The notes under the pieces were generated by a model. The model saw nothing but the letters and a program-made list of their open reading frames with translations. It was not told the DNA's origin and made no database searches. This document shows, piece by piece, positions 1 to 9,934 of a stretch of 64,000 nucleotides of DNA. The position numbers were made by a program, and so were the translations under genes. Source of the stretch: Lactuca virosa (lineage: Eukaryota; Streptophyta; Magnoliopsida; Asterales; Asteraceae); assembly GCA_928212115.1 (NCBI GenBank), contig CAKMRJ010002223.1, forward strand, positions 300,818,446 through 300,882,445. The letters run 5' to 3'. How positions within the stretch are numbered: position 1 is the stretch's first letter; each line of letters starts with the position of its first letter.

Positions 1-73
1 CACCCAATACCTCCAAATCCTCGATTTCTCTCTGTGTTCTTCGTGTTCTTTGAGCATTCATCTTCCCGCAACA

Positions 74-1828
74 ATGGCGTCTCCACAGAAACCCACTCAA
101 ACTGCCTCAACCCCAAAGAAATCTATTGCAAGAAAGAAATCATCCAAAGGTTCCAAGGGTTCATCATCATCTGCCGATCCATAACCTTTTCTGAGAGACA
201 CCACTCAACTTTTTTCAATAAATCCCATGGATTACGATGAATCCATCAGGGTAATGATCGAGTTTATTTCAAATCACCCTATCTCCCTTCCCCTCACTAA
301 AATCCCTGAACCTCCACTACCACTTCATCATCTTCACCATGCTTTTACCAGTATCAAACTCAAAGATGGTGCTCTAGAGACTACAATCATCGGTGACAGA
401 ACAGTTCCCATCTACAAATCGACCTTCCTTAAGGCAATTGGTGTAAAAGCAAACCCAAGGGGTTTCAAAGTCCAAGAACCAACGACTGAATTACATCGGG
501 TACACTCAAGATTACAAGGCTAAAGATTTCAAGAAATGTGTTGTCTCCAGACTCTGGACCGTGCTCATGCACTTCATCATCATAGGGATGTCCGGAAAGC
601 ATGGAGGAACTGATATGCTAAGCAAAGACTGGCTCAACGTCGTCTGCAACATCTACTCCGGACGCGACAATGCATTGGATCTTTCAGAAGTCTTATAGCA
701 AGATTTTTGCAAGTTTGCCATCAAGAGGAAGAACAATGAAATTTCAAGCCCTATATTCTGGGCACTGATGCTTCGACAAATCTTCAAGGAGCTTTCCGAA
801 CCACTTCCAGTTAACACAATTCCTCCGGAGGTATGTGTCTCATTCAAAGTTGTTAAGGCTTATAAGATTCCGGACCAATCCTCTTTTGGTCCGGTCAGAC
901 GACTTCCGGACCACATGTTGGCCCTAATTCCTTCAGATTCCATTTATCTTAAACAACACTTAGAGACTTCGGTTGTGTTTGACCCAACACAACCTGCCCC
1001 AGTCTCAGTTGAGCCGATTTCGGAAGAGGCCAATCCTACCACGTCCGGACCTAAGGTTAAGAAAGCTGCCAAACGAAAGGGTTCTCCCACCAAGCCAAAG
1101 CCTAAAAAGAAAGCCAAAAAGTCAGTTCCTCCTCTCAATAGGAAGGCACCCATGACATTCCGGCTGATTCTGGCCGACCGAACACCCCACCTACCCACTC
1201 ATCGGAGGTACCCCTCGATGTTTCAAAATCACATGCACACACTCACGAGGAGTCTCCATATAATCCACCCTCACCTTCCCAAAAAGGTGATGCCGGTGTT
1301 GACCATAGTTCCTTGCAACCCCCTGGAACACACCCACGAGTCACATTTGATATTCCTTTCGATTCCCACACAAGCACACACTCCGGAACCCCTGTTCCGG
1401 ACCCTAAGCTTTCCGGAGATGGAGCAGTCTCTCTGACTCCGAAAGCCCCAACTGGTCTGAAACCCAGAAGGCGTACAGGACGACCAAGTGCTAATGATCC
1501 CCAATGGGAAGATTTTGTTAACAGGGCCGCATCAACACGTCCGGATCTCACCAGAGCTCAAGTGGAGTCAACTCTTATCTCCATGAGGAACAGGGCCATC
1601 CAAAGCAATATGCCTTATGTTCCTCCCACTGACGCCGATGCAGCCAACGAACTTACTTCTAAACTACCGCCTGTTACAACTCACCAAAGCATCTTCCAAA
1701 ACGATCCGGATGAAGAGGTCTCCGAAGAAGTCATGCTAGATGATGAAGCAAAAACCGTTCCGGACGCAAATTTTCATGACCTCAATCCACTTTCAATCCA
1801 GGGCATCTGTATCCAAGTTTGCCTATGA
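74..1828 (+). pseudogene. N-terminal part of the S third ORF (broken)
   Basis: An ATG at 74 opens a Ser/Lys-rich segment, stopped by TAA at 182-184 and continuing in the same frame to 523. The coding sense then moves to another frame from about 490, passes a TAG near 698 and continues through the ATG at 768 to about 1150, where there is a Lys/Pro-rich basic stretch. It resumes in a third frame at about 1313-1828. There are thus at least two stops and two frameshifts in 1.75 kb, so this is a dead copy. No enzyme motif is visible. The basic stretch may bind nucleic acid or act as a nuclear signal (inference). TCCGGA recurs throughout. Confidence 0.5.
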
Positions 1829-2720
1829 CTTCGGATCCTCCTCCTCAACCACTCCGATTGGTGGTTCGAACTCCAAAATGCAAGAAGATGATGTTGCAAC
1901 CAAGCCGGGTCCATCCACAAATCCTTCCTCACGCCAAGCTCCTCCGCAACACTCAAACTCTGATTCTGAATCATCAGCTGGTGACTATATTGACCCCTTC
2001 GCTCTCCTCGAGATTCAGACCAATGTCTCGGACACTATGAAGAAAGTGTCATCTATCGAAACTTCCGTTATAGAGCTCAACACGAAAATGCATCAAAAAG
2101 TCTCCGGACTTGACTCCAAACTTGATGTCATTCTTCAGTCAATATCACAGCAGTCCGGACCATCTGTTGCTGAAAGAGAAGGCCAGCTGGATCAGTTAAT
2201 ATCCCTCCAGATCAAACACACAATGGAGGAAGTTGACACCAAATATGACATTCTGGTTGATCACTACCTCAACACCATTACCTCCATGCTCAAAGTCCAT
2301 GACGACTTGGTGGCTGCTACCAACGACTTGATTAAGCAGACCCACATTCGTCATGAGAAACAAATCCAAATAATGGAGAAGGAGATCAGAAAGAAGGATG
2401 AAATGAACATGATCATTCAGCAAGTCCTCATCAAGCTTCTTCGCTCCACTTGGAATACCGTTGATGTTCCGAATAGGAAGTATGATGAAATGTTAGCCAT
2501 TCTAGGGCATCTGTTTGATCACCTTGCTGCACAAGCTCCTACGTCCGAAGCCTACGATACCCTCACTCTTCATCTCAACATAGGCCTTCAGAAAGTCTTC
2601 ATAAAATTTGATGATCTCCAGAACACTTTGGTACTTGCACCTGTTCCAAAGTCCACCGATGCAAGAGGGGGAGAAGGCCCAATCAAACCTTGGAAACCCG
2701 CCTCGGAATTTACACTCTGA
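1740..2720 (+). pseudogene. Coiled-coil middle part of the S third ORF
   Basis: This open stretch of 326 codons begins in a Ser/Thr/Pro-rich linker. It then enters a helical region rich in Leu, Ile, Lys and Glu, roughly residues 85-235 of the stretch, with heptad-like spacing, which I read as a coiled coil. A coiled coil is a known property of the Sirevirus envelope-like protein; that supports the assignment without proving it. It ends at TGA 2718-2720, but the same frame carries on into the next block, so this stop looks like a late nonsense mutation. It overlaps the end of the preceding block because of a frameshift near 1800-1830. Confidence 0.5.
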
Positions 2721-2765
2721 GATGAAGACCTAGATTCCAAAGAAGAAGTTCAAGTCATCTCTGGA

Positions 2766-4178
2766 ATGCTAGGGAACTCCGTAGAAAAAGAAGGAAGTGA
2801 AGATGAAGACGAATATATTCCGGATAAAGCTCCTATGGGAGTTCTTGGTCTTCAAGCTCCCAAGTTGACCATTCCGAAGGAAATGACAGAAGAACAAAAG
2901 AGAATATGGTATGTTGTTTCCTGGACATCCTCTCTTCCTGATGCTATCCGAATGGGCATTCAAATGGCTAAGGCAAAATCCTTTCTAACCGCTCAAGCCT
3001 TCCGAGCCACTCCTTCCATGCATCCCCCCATTCCGGACCCAAAAATTGCTCCATTCGACCAGGGCTCTCCTCTACAGATCCCTGATGAAATTCCGAAAGA
3101 ACCTCTTCCAAATCCCACTCTGGAATTTACGGTCGATGAAAACATGAAGCTCGTTATATCTGCACTTCAAAGAGACAAAGGGAAGAAACCTATGACTGAT
3201 GAGCAACAAGACTTCTTCTCTGGACCTCCTCTCAAGCGAAAACATGGATGGTCTCAGAAGGAAATCAACTATCCATTAGAGGATAGCATTCGGATCCAAG
3301 CTCTAAAAGACAATCCCGATCCAATGCGTGGCATCTCTCCTCTTTGCCGTGAAGGCATTCTCCAGGCTGAAGAAATAGTTCCGTACATGTACTACGACGT
3401 TCCCACCAATGACTCCAAACAACTGGATCTTCCTCTCTATCCCTACAGCAAATTCTATACCAAATTTGCCCCTCTTCACCCAACAGACAATCCGGAAGTG
3501 ATTATCATGACTGAGCGAGAAAGACTTAAAACTTTCTACTCTAAGCACGCTCAACCTTTCAAGGAAGTGTGGATGAGGAAGAGAATTACCAAAGTTCAGG
3601 GTTTCGGAAGAAAAATTTTGGTCAAATTTGATCTCAATTGTCCTCTATTCCGTTTTCACCTACTCCGGAACAAGCCAACACCTCGGACTGTTACTGATGC
3701 TGATTTTCCCACCATGAATCCTAATGACATCCTCACTTTAGCTGCCTACTTCAGAGAAAATCAAAAGGAAGACATCAGTATGGGAGCTTACCATGCTACT
3801 CTAAGATTTCTGAAAGATTATGTTGCGGAATTTAGCCGATGTGATTATGATCTTGCACACCTATACGGAACTGAACAATTTGTTGCCAAAATCGACTTTG
3901 TTCTTCTGGAAGCTGAAATTCTTGCAGATGGTCCTATTGAAGAACCGGTTCTAGGGTTTGTCTACACAACCAGAAGGACAAACAAGAAGGACTTCTTCCG
4001 AGTCCTTGATAAACATCTAGTTCCGACCAAAGCTCTGAAGAAGTTCATATCCCGGGAGTCCAAGTCTGATGCTCCGGAACAAGTCAAGGCAAAGTTTGTG
4101 AGTCAATTGGTGTGGTACATTGCGGTCCGAAAGTATTTGTTCAGAGCCTACACCTTCATCAAGGAAGAAATGAACTAA
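2766..4178 (+). pseudogene. C-terminal part of the S third ORF, function unknown
   Basis: This is the longest intact block of S: 470 codons in the same frame as the preceding coiled-coil block, separated from it by one TGA. It starts with an acidic segment, then a Pro-rich stretch, then a globular-looking half with many aromatic and charged residues. I recognise no protease, reverse transcriptase, integrase, RNase H or zinc-knuckle motif, and no clear membrane segment, so a true envelope role is not supported by what I see. The stop at 4176-4178 lies about 35 bases before the LTR, fitting a last ORF of a copia element. Confidence 0.5.
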
Positions 4179-4212
4179 GTTTGCTGGATTGCTAAGTTCA
4201 CTTACGGGAGAT

Positions 4213-4858
4213 TGTTGGAACCTGAAAGTGGACCTCTAGCAATCCTTAGTACTCATTCCGAAATGTATATGTTCCGAAGTCAAGAGTGGTCCGGAATCTG
4301 TCCCGACCAGTAGAGAAGAAGACGTGAAGCTTAAGGCATTCCGGAATGACTCTCATGTCCGGAATGGATGCTGATCCGGAGTGACGCTATTTTGTCTTTT
4401 GTGCATTTAGTATATATTTGTCCTTGTATTGATGTGACTTTTCATAGGACTTAGACTTTTGTTGTATTTAGACAATAAGAATGTCAGAAACATTTCTATT
4501 GTCCAGTCCTATGTAAGCACTTTAGTTAATTCACTGTAACCTTCACTCCTATTTATAGGAGAAATCAATACAAGTCAACAACGGATCTTTCACTCAACTT
4601 TTGGCACTTTTCTAAGATATTTCAAACCTCTTTCAAACATTCTTCTTGTTCTTCATTTATTAACTTTACATTGATCATTTACTCTCATTCTTCATTTAAT
4701 GACTTGATCATTTGTTGAATATATTATCTAAGACTTGACTGGTCTTTCCAGGCTTGACTTGAACACTTATTAGCAAGCAGACATTGATCTTAAGCATTCA
4801 CTCAAGGTTTGATTTTTCAAACCCTTTCCCTACGCATCAGATAGATCTTGTTCTCACA
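4213..4858 (+). mobile_element. 3' LTR of S
   Basis: The LTR starts TGTTGGAACC directly after a purine-rich tract (about 4205-4212). A TATA-like TATTTATAGG lies near 4550. TCCGGA occurs several times in the first 170 bases. The 3' border is inferred: the last CA before resumed similarity to family A ends at 4858. The second LTR lies outside the window. Confidence 0.6.
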
Positions 4859-5709
4859 AGAAGATCCAGAGATTGTGTTCTATTTCCAGCTCATTTAAGG
4901 TAAAAAGCTTCTATCTTGATCTTCCATGTGTTTATTCATCTTTAGGGCTTGGATTTTGGTATATTTAGGGTATTCTAAGCCATTTTTGGGTTGTGGAGTG
5001 TATTATAGAGTTATGGCTTTAGATCTTGGTCTTTGGAGGGGTCTCATGGCATAAAGGTGTCAAACTCTATGGCCATGAGAGCCCCATGCATCTTGTGGGT
5101 CTCATTTTTTGGTCTTTTGAGCTTAAAGACCCCGCATGGACGTAAAGTTCATGGCTTTACGTGTTTTATATCGACCCTAGGAGGTCAGATCTACCCTTTT
5201 GGATGAGATGAGCTTAGCAGAAATCGAGTTTATGGGCATGGACCTTAGTGGACTCGGCGAGTTGTTCTTGGGACTCGGCGGGTCGGGTAGTGGTTCCCCA
5301 AACTTTGCTGTTTTGGGGGTCTGGTTGAGTCTAGAGAAGGACTCAACAAAGTTAGACAAGATTGTAGACCTGGAATTCATGGGGCTCGACGAGTTGTTCT
5401 TGGGACTCGGCGAGTCCAAGGAAATCTTCCAACCCATAAAGATGAACTCGACGAGTTGTTCATATAACTCGGCGAGTCATAAACTAGACACATTCATAGG
5501 AGGGAGATGAACTCGACGAGTTCAAGGATGAACTCGGTGAGTCGGATGAAGATGGTCCCGATGGTATGATTGAAGCAAAACTCGTCGAGTTCTTGCTAGA
5601 CTCGACGAGTAGAGTCGGGGATTGTATTGGGTTAGATGAGTATGGACTCGACGAGTTGGTAGACCAACCCGGCGAGTCAAGTCAGCTGGATATTGACTTT
5701 GACCAAAGT
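4859..5709 (+). mobile_element. LTR of family A, left part
   Basis: From about 4862 the sequence aligns with the solo LTR SL from about 32165, including the GGTAAAAAG donor-like site and the following leader text. The first ~380 bases expected for this LTR family are missing and would lie left of S. The piece ends at 5709 in AAAGT, the target-site duplication of B. It continues after B at 13897. Confidence 0.7.
5251..5678 (+). repeat. Dispersed CTCGACGAGT palindromes in LTR A
   Basis: About a dozen copies of ACTCGACGAGT or ACTCGGCGAGT and close variants, each an inverted repeat around a CpG-containing core, lie in 430 bases. The same motif occurs in solo LTR SL at about 31845-31955 and 32560-32735, so it marks the LTR family. 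Confidence 0.85.
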
Positions 5710-7198
5710 TGTAACGCCCCGTTCGAAAAGTACTTATTTATGAACTTCCGAGATCAAGAGTAAGGGCGTTTCGGTCTTTTATGGGCAATGGGTTTTATTC
5801 GAGAAGGTTTTGGGTCGGGGAGTGTTGCTAGAAGCATAGGGCTTCTCGCCACCTTTTCATGGATATAAAGTTCGTCGGAAGCGGACTTAGAATAAAGGAG
5901 TTATGACACTTTGAAGATAGTGTCAACAATGGTCCCTAAAGGAAATATCTGGCAAATGGGTCCTAGGCATGCATGGAGTGCATGCGTGTAATTGGCTGGG
6001 TACGCCCAGCGTAAGATAGGTTACGCCCAGCGTAGAGTGGATAAATGAACGCGGGTGTTGGGGGCGTACGCCCAGCGTATAGAGTCTTTAAACCCCAATT
6101 TGAGGGTGAGCCACTATATATATAACATAATGGCTTCAACCCCAGCCCCCATATCAGCCTCCCTAACCTCAGAAGAAACCCTAGAACGTTCCAACCTCCA
6201 TTTTTAGAGATCTTGGCCTTGGAAAGCTCATCTTGGTGGTTTAAGCTTAGAAAAGGAAAAGAGGAAGTTGTCAAGGAAGGAGTTGGGTGGCTGGAGCTCG
6301 TGGATCTGGGAAGGCATCATCTTCTGGAGCCCTTTTGAGGTATAAAGTCTCTTGCTTGTCATCTATTTTGTGTAGATCTTGGTGTTATGAAGTTTTGACA
6401 TCATTTCTTGTCCTAAAACCCCAAAGTGATGCATGATGTGAGTTGGTTGAGATTAGCTGTCCTTTCAGACTTTAGGAGAGGTCTTGAGTGAGAAAAATGA
6501 GGTCCCAAGGGGCTTTGGTTGTCTCATGTATGATGTAGGTGGGTCTTAATGGATTAAGACCTTGAGTTAAGAGCTTTATGGACGTCCCAAGTGATAAAGT
6601 TTGAGACTTTATGGATCCTAGGCATGTTTGGTCGATGGATCTGAAGTTTGGGCTTAAGAGCTTAAGCCATTAAGAACTTATGAGGACTTTTAGTTCAGCG
6701 AGTTTAGGCCCCGCGTAAAGTGATGTACGCCCAGCGTACTCACCATTCTGCCTGTACGCTTAGCGTACATGGGGGGTACGCCCGGCGTACTCTGTCTGTA
6801 TGGATCGTGAGTTTTTGAGCCATGGTTTGGGGCATGTTTGGGTATTTGGGCCTTAGTGGGCCATCAGAAATCATATTATATGGACCAAGGAATATATTTT
6901 GGGCTTAGAGTGAGGCCCATTAAGGGATTGGGCCCGATGTAGCAAATTGGGCCATTAGTGGGTCACTAGTGGGCTTGAGAAGCTTACCTAGTGTTGGACC
7001 CTTCATATTATGGTGTTGGGCCTTAGTCATGGACCAGATTGGGTTAAGGGTAAAATGGTCAATTTACCCTTAGAAGGATATTGTTTTGGGCTAAGTGTTT
7101 TAGTGGCATTGATAGTTCGGGGGAGCTAGAGGAGCAGCAGTGCGGGGATTGTCAGATAGCAGCCAGAAGGGTACCAACAGTATTTCGGCAGTCGCAAG

Positions 7199-7947
7199 GT
7201 GAGTTATCCTCACTATATCGACAGGGTCTACGGCACCAAGGCCGGCCCTTTAACGGATGGAAATCCGGGTATTGATTGTTATGTGATTGTTTTGCTAGAT
7301 CTGCATCCTGGTATTTAGGATGGTGTTATGTTAGCGACCTGGTTAAGGTCGGTACCCGGGATATAGGGTAATGGTATGCTAGTGACCGGTTAGGTCGGAA
7401 TCCTGGTTAGGATGTTGATATGTTATGTGATCTGTTAGACTGTTGTCTGGTCGAGGATTGTTATGTGATTATTTTTTTTATGTGCACATGGTTGTTTGAT
7501 GGGGGTTGGGTTGAGGCGGGTCTTGCTTAGTCCTGTAGGCCAACATACCCAGGGCGGACCGGACATTCCGAAGGCCCAGCGAGCGGTCCGGATAGGCTGA
7601 AGGCCCCGAGAGGACGGACCAGACGTGCCGAGGCTCGGAGAGTGGACCAGGACGACTGAAGGCCCGGTGTGGGCGGACCAGTCATACTGTAGACTCAGAG
7701 AGTGGACCAGGTGGATTGAAGGCCCGGTGCGGGCGGACCAATCACACTGTAGACTCGATGTACATGGCTAGACTCGGAGGGTGGACCAGGTGGACTGAAG
7801 GCCCGGTGCGGGCGGACCAGTCACACAGCAGACCCGATATGCGTGGCTGTTCCATTTGTGATATGATATGAGTATGTTATGTATGGTTGGTATTTTGGGG
7901 GTAACTCACTAAGCTTTCGGGCTTACAGTTGTAGTGTTATGTTTCAG
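7199..7947 (+). other. Candidate leader intron in the 5' LTR of B
   Basis: The donor is AAG|GTGAGT at 7199 and the acceptor TTTCAG ends at 7947 before GTAC. CTCAC at 7905-7909 fits the plant branch-point pattern YTNAY, with its A 39 bases before the acceptor. The interior holds a GC-rich tandem array. Splicing itself is inferred. Confidence 0.5.
7553..7850 (+). repeat. GC-rich tandem array in B 5' LTR
   Basis: Degenerate units of about 30-65 bases built from GGCGGACCAG and GAAGGCCCG blocks alternate with GAGTGGACCAGG. The same array is in the 3' LTR (about 13311-13600), and a shorter version lies in the interior (about 10590-10760). Confidence 0.8.
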
Positions 7948-8131
7948 GTACTTCAGGAGATCGTGGCAAGGCGAAGGCGTGATCGTACCGCTCCTCATGT
8001 TTTACGATTTTTATGATATGGTTCTGGGGATACTCTGATAATAAACTATTTTGAAACGAGATGTATGAAGTTAATGGTTTTTGAATGAATGAAATGTTTT
8101 AATTTGACTCAATTTTATGGGTGTTACAAGT

Positions 8132-8143
8132 TGGTATCAGAGC
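8132..8143 (+). other. Primer-binding site of B
   Basis: TGGTATCAGAGC, complementary to the 3' end of plant initiator tRNA-Met, starts three bases after the 5' LTR. Confidence 0.95.
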
Positions 8144-8526
8144 CTTGGTTTGAGTGAATTGGAGGAACATTCGTGTGAATCCAGTCTCAAATCAAGGAGG
8201 GATTTTCAAAATGGTTTTCAAAAGGTTTCGAGATAAGTAAAGGAGGATGCAGAGGGTACGATCAGCCAGAGCCAGTAAGTAGACCCCAAAATACCATTCA
8301 AGCTATTTGATTATGTGATATGTTAGAACAGAATGCTAGTGATAGGCCAAGGATCTTCAGGAATTTGCATGATAGAATTGCCTGATTATATGATGCCTAT
8401 TAGCCTAGGGTTATTCTTATATGAGATATGCAGCTTTCCCTCTAGGAGTGAGGTTTGAGCGGGTGTGTATTTATATGGTTAGAGTGTTGTGGTGATACTT
8501 GAGACAAATATAGGTAGGTGTGGAAG

Positions 8527-8546
8527 GTAGTATGGGCCCGTACTAC
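8527..8546 (+). promoter_or_regulatory. Leader palindrome of B, candidate RNA dimerisation or packaging site
   Basis: A 20-base near-perfect palindrome, GTAGTA-TGGGCCCG-TACTAC, has one T/G pair that would be a wobble in RNA. It lies between the PBS and gag. An almost identical sequence occurs at 39839-39859 in H, in the corresponding leader. The role is inferred from position and symmetry. Confidence 0.5.
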
Positions 8547-8665
8547 TGAAAGCACAGGACCCATACGCGTATCAAGGAAGTCACAACTCTCTAGGGTATC
8601 GGTTATGTGATAGTTCCCCGGGTGGATATATGATGTGTCTAAGGGTCTTGTTGGTGTATTGCAGT

Positions 8666-9934
8666 ATGGCGATTACGAGACATTTCGGGGCAGGATCCGA
8701 TTTGGGATCGGGATCAGGAGAGGGTGGTCAGGATGGAGCAGTGCCACCCGAGGTCATCGGTCAGATGAGTACAGACAAGTTGGATGCCAGGATTCGTGAG
8801 ATCCTGCATGATGAGGTTGCTGCTATGTTCCGGGCTGAGTTGTCGGAGATGTTTGGGTCGATCAAGACCGCCATGGTTGAGTACTTTGATGAGCGCTACG
8901 CAGCTCTTGCAGAGACGGCTGCCGCGGCAGCTACAGCGGCTGTAGCAGCGGCAGGGGGAGGAACCGGTCGAGGTTTTCAGTATCGGGACTTCGATAATAC
9001 GAAGCCCCCTACTTTCGATGGAGTTCAGGATCCGATCGTTGCGATGAGATGGTTGTCAGACGTGGAGGGTTGTTTCTTCACGTGTTCATGCCCTGCGGAT
9101 CAGAGGGTGAGGTGTGCTCTGAACCTTTTGAGGCTCGGAGCGAAGGATTGGTGGAGGTTGACTAAGGGATCTTATTCTAACACGCAGCGGGCTGCGGTTA
9201 CGTGGGATCAGTTCCGGGAAATGTTCAGTACCCGTTATGTTCCATGGGTTGAGAGAGAGAGGTTGGCTCAGGAGTTTCTGGAGCTGAAGCAGGATTCAGA
9301 GTCGGTGACGGAGATCACCAGGATGTTTACTGAGAGGGCGATGTTTTTCCCGTAGTTTGCTTCGGAGCAGGCTCAGATGTCCCGATATCTGAGTATGCTC
9401 AAGAGGGATATCAGGCAGTTTGTGTCTACGCAGAGGTGCGAGACTTTGCTGGAGTTACAGGAGGCCGCTCGGCGGCGTGAGTTGGAGATGGAGTTGCAGT
9501 TGCGAGAGCAGAGGCAGGCCCCGGTGCAGTCGCAGCCGGCGCCGAAACGGTTCAAAACCGTTGACTCTAGGGTTGGAGGTCAGAGCAGCCACACTTGTGA
9601 GAAGTGTGGGAAGGGTCATGCCGGAATTTGTAGGTCCGGTGGTACGTGTCGCAAGTGCGGAAGGTAGGGGCATTATGCGAGGGATTGCCGACAGTCAGCC
9701 CCGGTACAGGATATGAGGATTTGTTATCACTGCCATCAGGTTGGACACTTGAGGGCCAACTGTCCACAGCTTGTTACAAGACCGGTGCAGGCTCCAGCGC
9801 CGGTCACTTTGAGGATTACAGGTGGAGGTCAGGGTGGAGCGGAGCCTCCGAGGGCTCAGGGACGCGCATTCCAGCTTACGGCAGAGGAGGTCAGGGCAGA
9901 GCCAGATTCAGCTGCGGGTATGTTTCCATTTTGA
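8666..9934 (+). pseudogene. gag: gag of B (nucleocapsid polyprotein), two in-frame amber stops
   Basis: I take the ATG at 8666 as start, although the frame is open a little further upstream. A Gly-rich head and an Ala-rich run (about residues 88-110) precede a Ty3-type gag domain with the usual W-L and WW motifs (about residues 135-200). A Gln/Glu/Arg-rich helix and zinc knuckles of the CX2CX4HX4C type follow; the last is CYHCHQVGHLRANC. TAG at 9353-9355 and TAG at 9665-9667 interrupt an otherwise continuous frame. Each stands where relatives have Glu, so each is probably GAG to TAG. The frame ends at 9934 just where a protease would begin in relatives. Gag would form the virus-like particle. 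Confidence 0.8.

Larger units (their letters stand above)
1..4858 (+). mobile_element. S: 3' portion of a Ty1/copia-type LTR retrotransposon, possibly Sirevirus-like
   Basis: The window opens inside the element. A long broken ORF (74-4178) is followed at once by a purine-rich tract ending near 4212 and an LTR starting TGTTGG, the usual 3' end of a copia element. gag and pol would lie to the left, outside the window. An extra ORF between pol and the 3' LTR is known in Sireviruses, where it is called envelope-like; placing S there rests on position and on a coiled coil, not on a family match. The right border near 4858 is set by the point where similarity to LTR family A resumes, so S probably inserted into A. 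No target-site duplication can be checked. Confidence 0.6.
5710..8128 (+). mobile_element. 5' LTR of B
   Basis: The LTR begins TGTAACGCCC and ends GTGTTACA, 2419 bases. A TATA box (TATATATATA) lies at about 6114-6125. Copies of TACGCCCAGCGTA sit just upstream of it (6001, 6022, 6067) and again at about 6725-6790. A donor-like GAGGTATAAAG occurs at about 6336, and a candidate intron spans 7199-7947. Confidence 0.93.

Noticed and set aside
5199..5510. 103-codon ORF in LTR A rich in Gly, Leu and Glu
   Set aside because: It is generated by the CTCGACGAGT repeats read in one frame.
7553..7850. Regularly spaced repeats that could suggest a CRISPR array
   Set aside because: Units are degenerate, spacers are not unique, and the context is a plant LTR.
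8132..8143. tRNA gene at the TGGTATCAGAGC sites
   Set aside because: Only the complement of a tRNA 3' end is present; these are primer-binding sites. I saw no cloverleaf nearby, nor any rRNA gene in the window.
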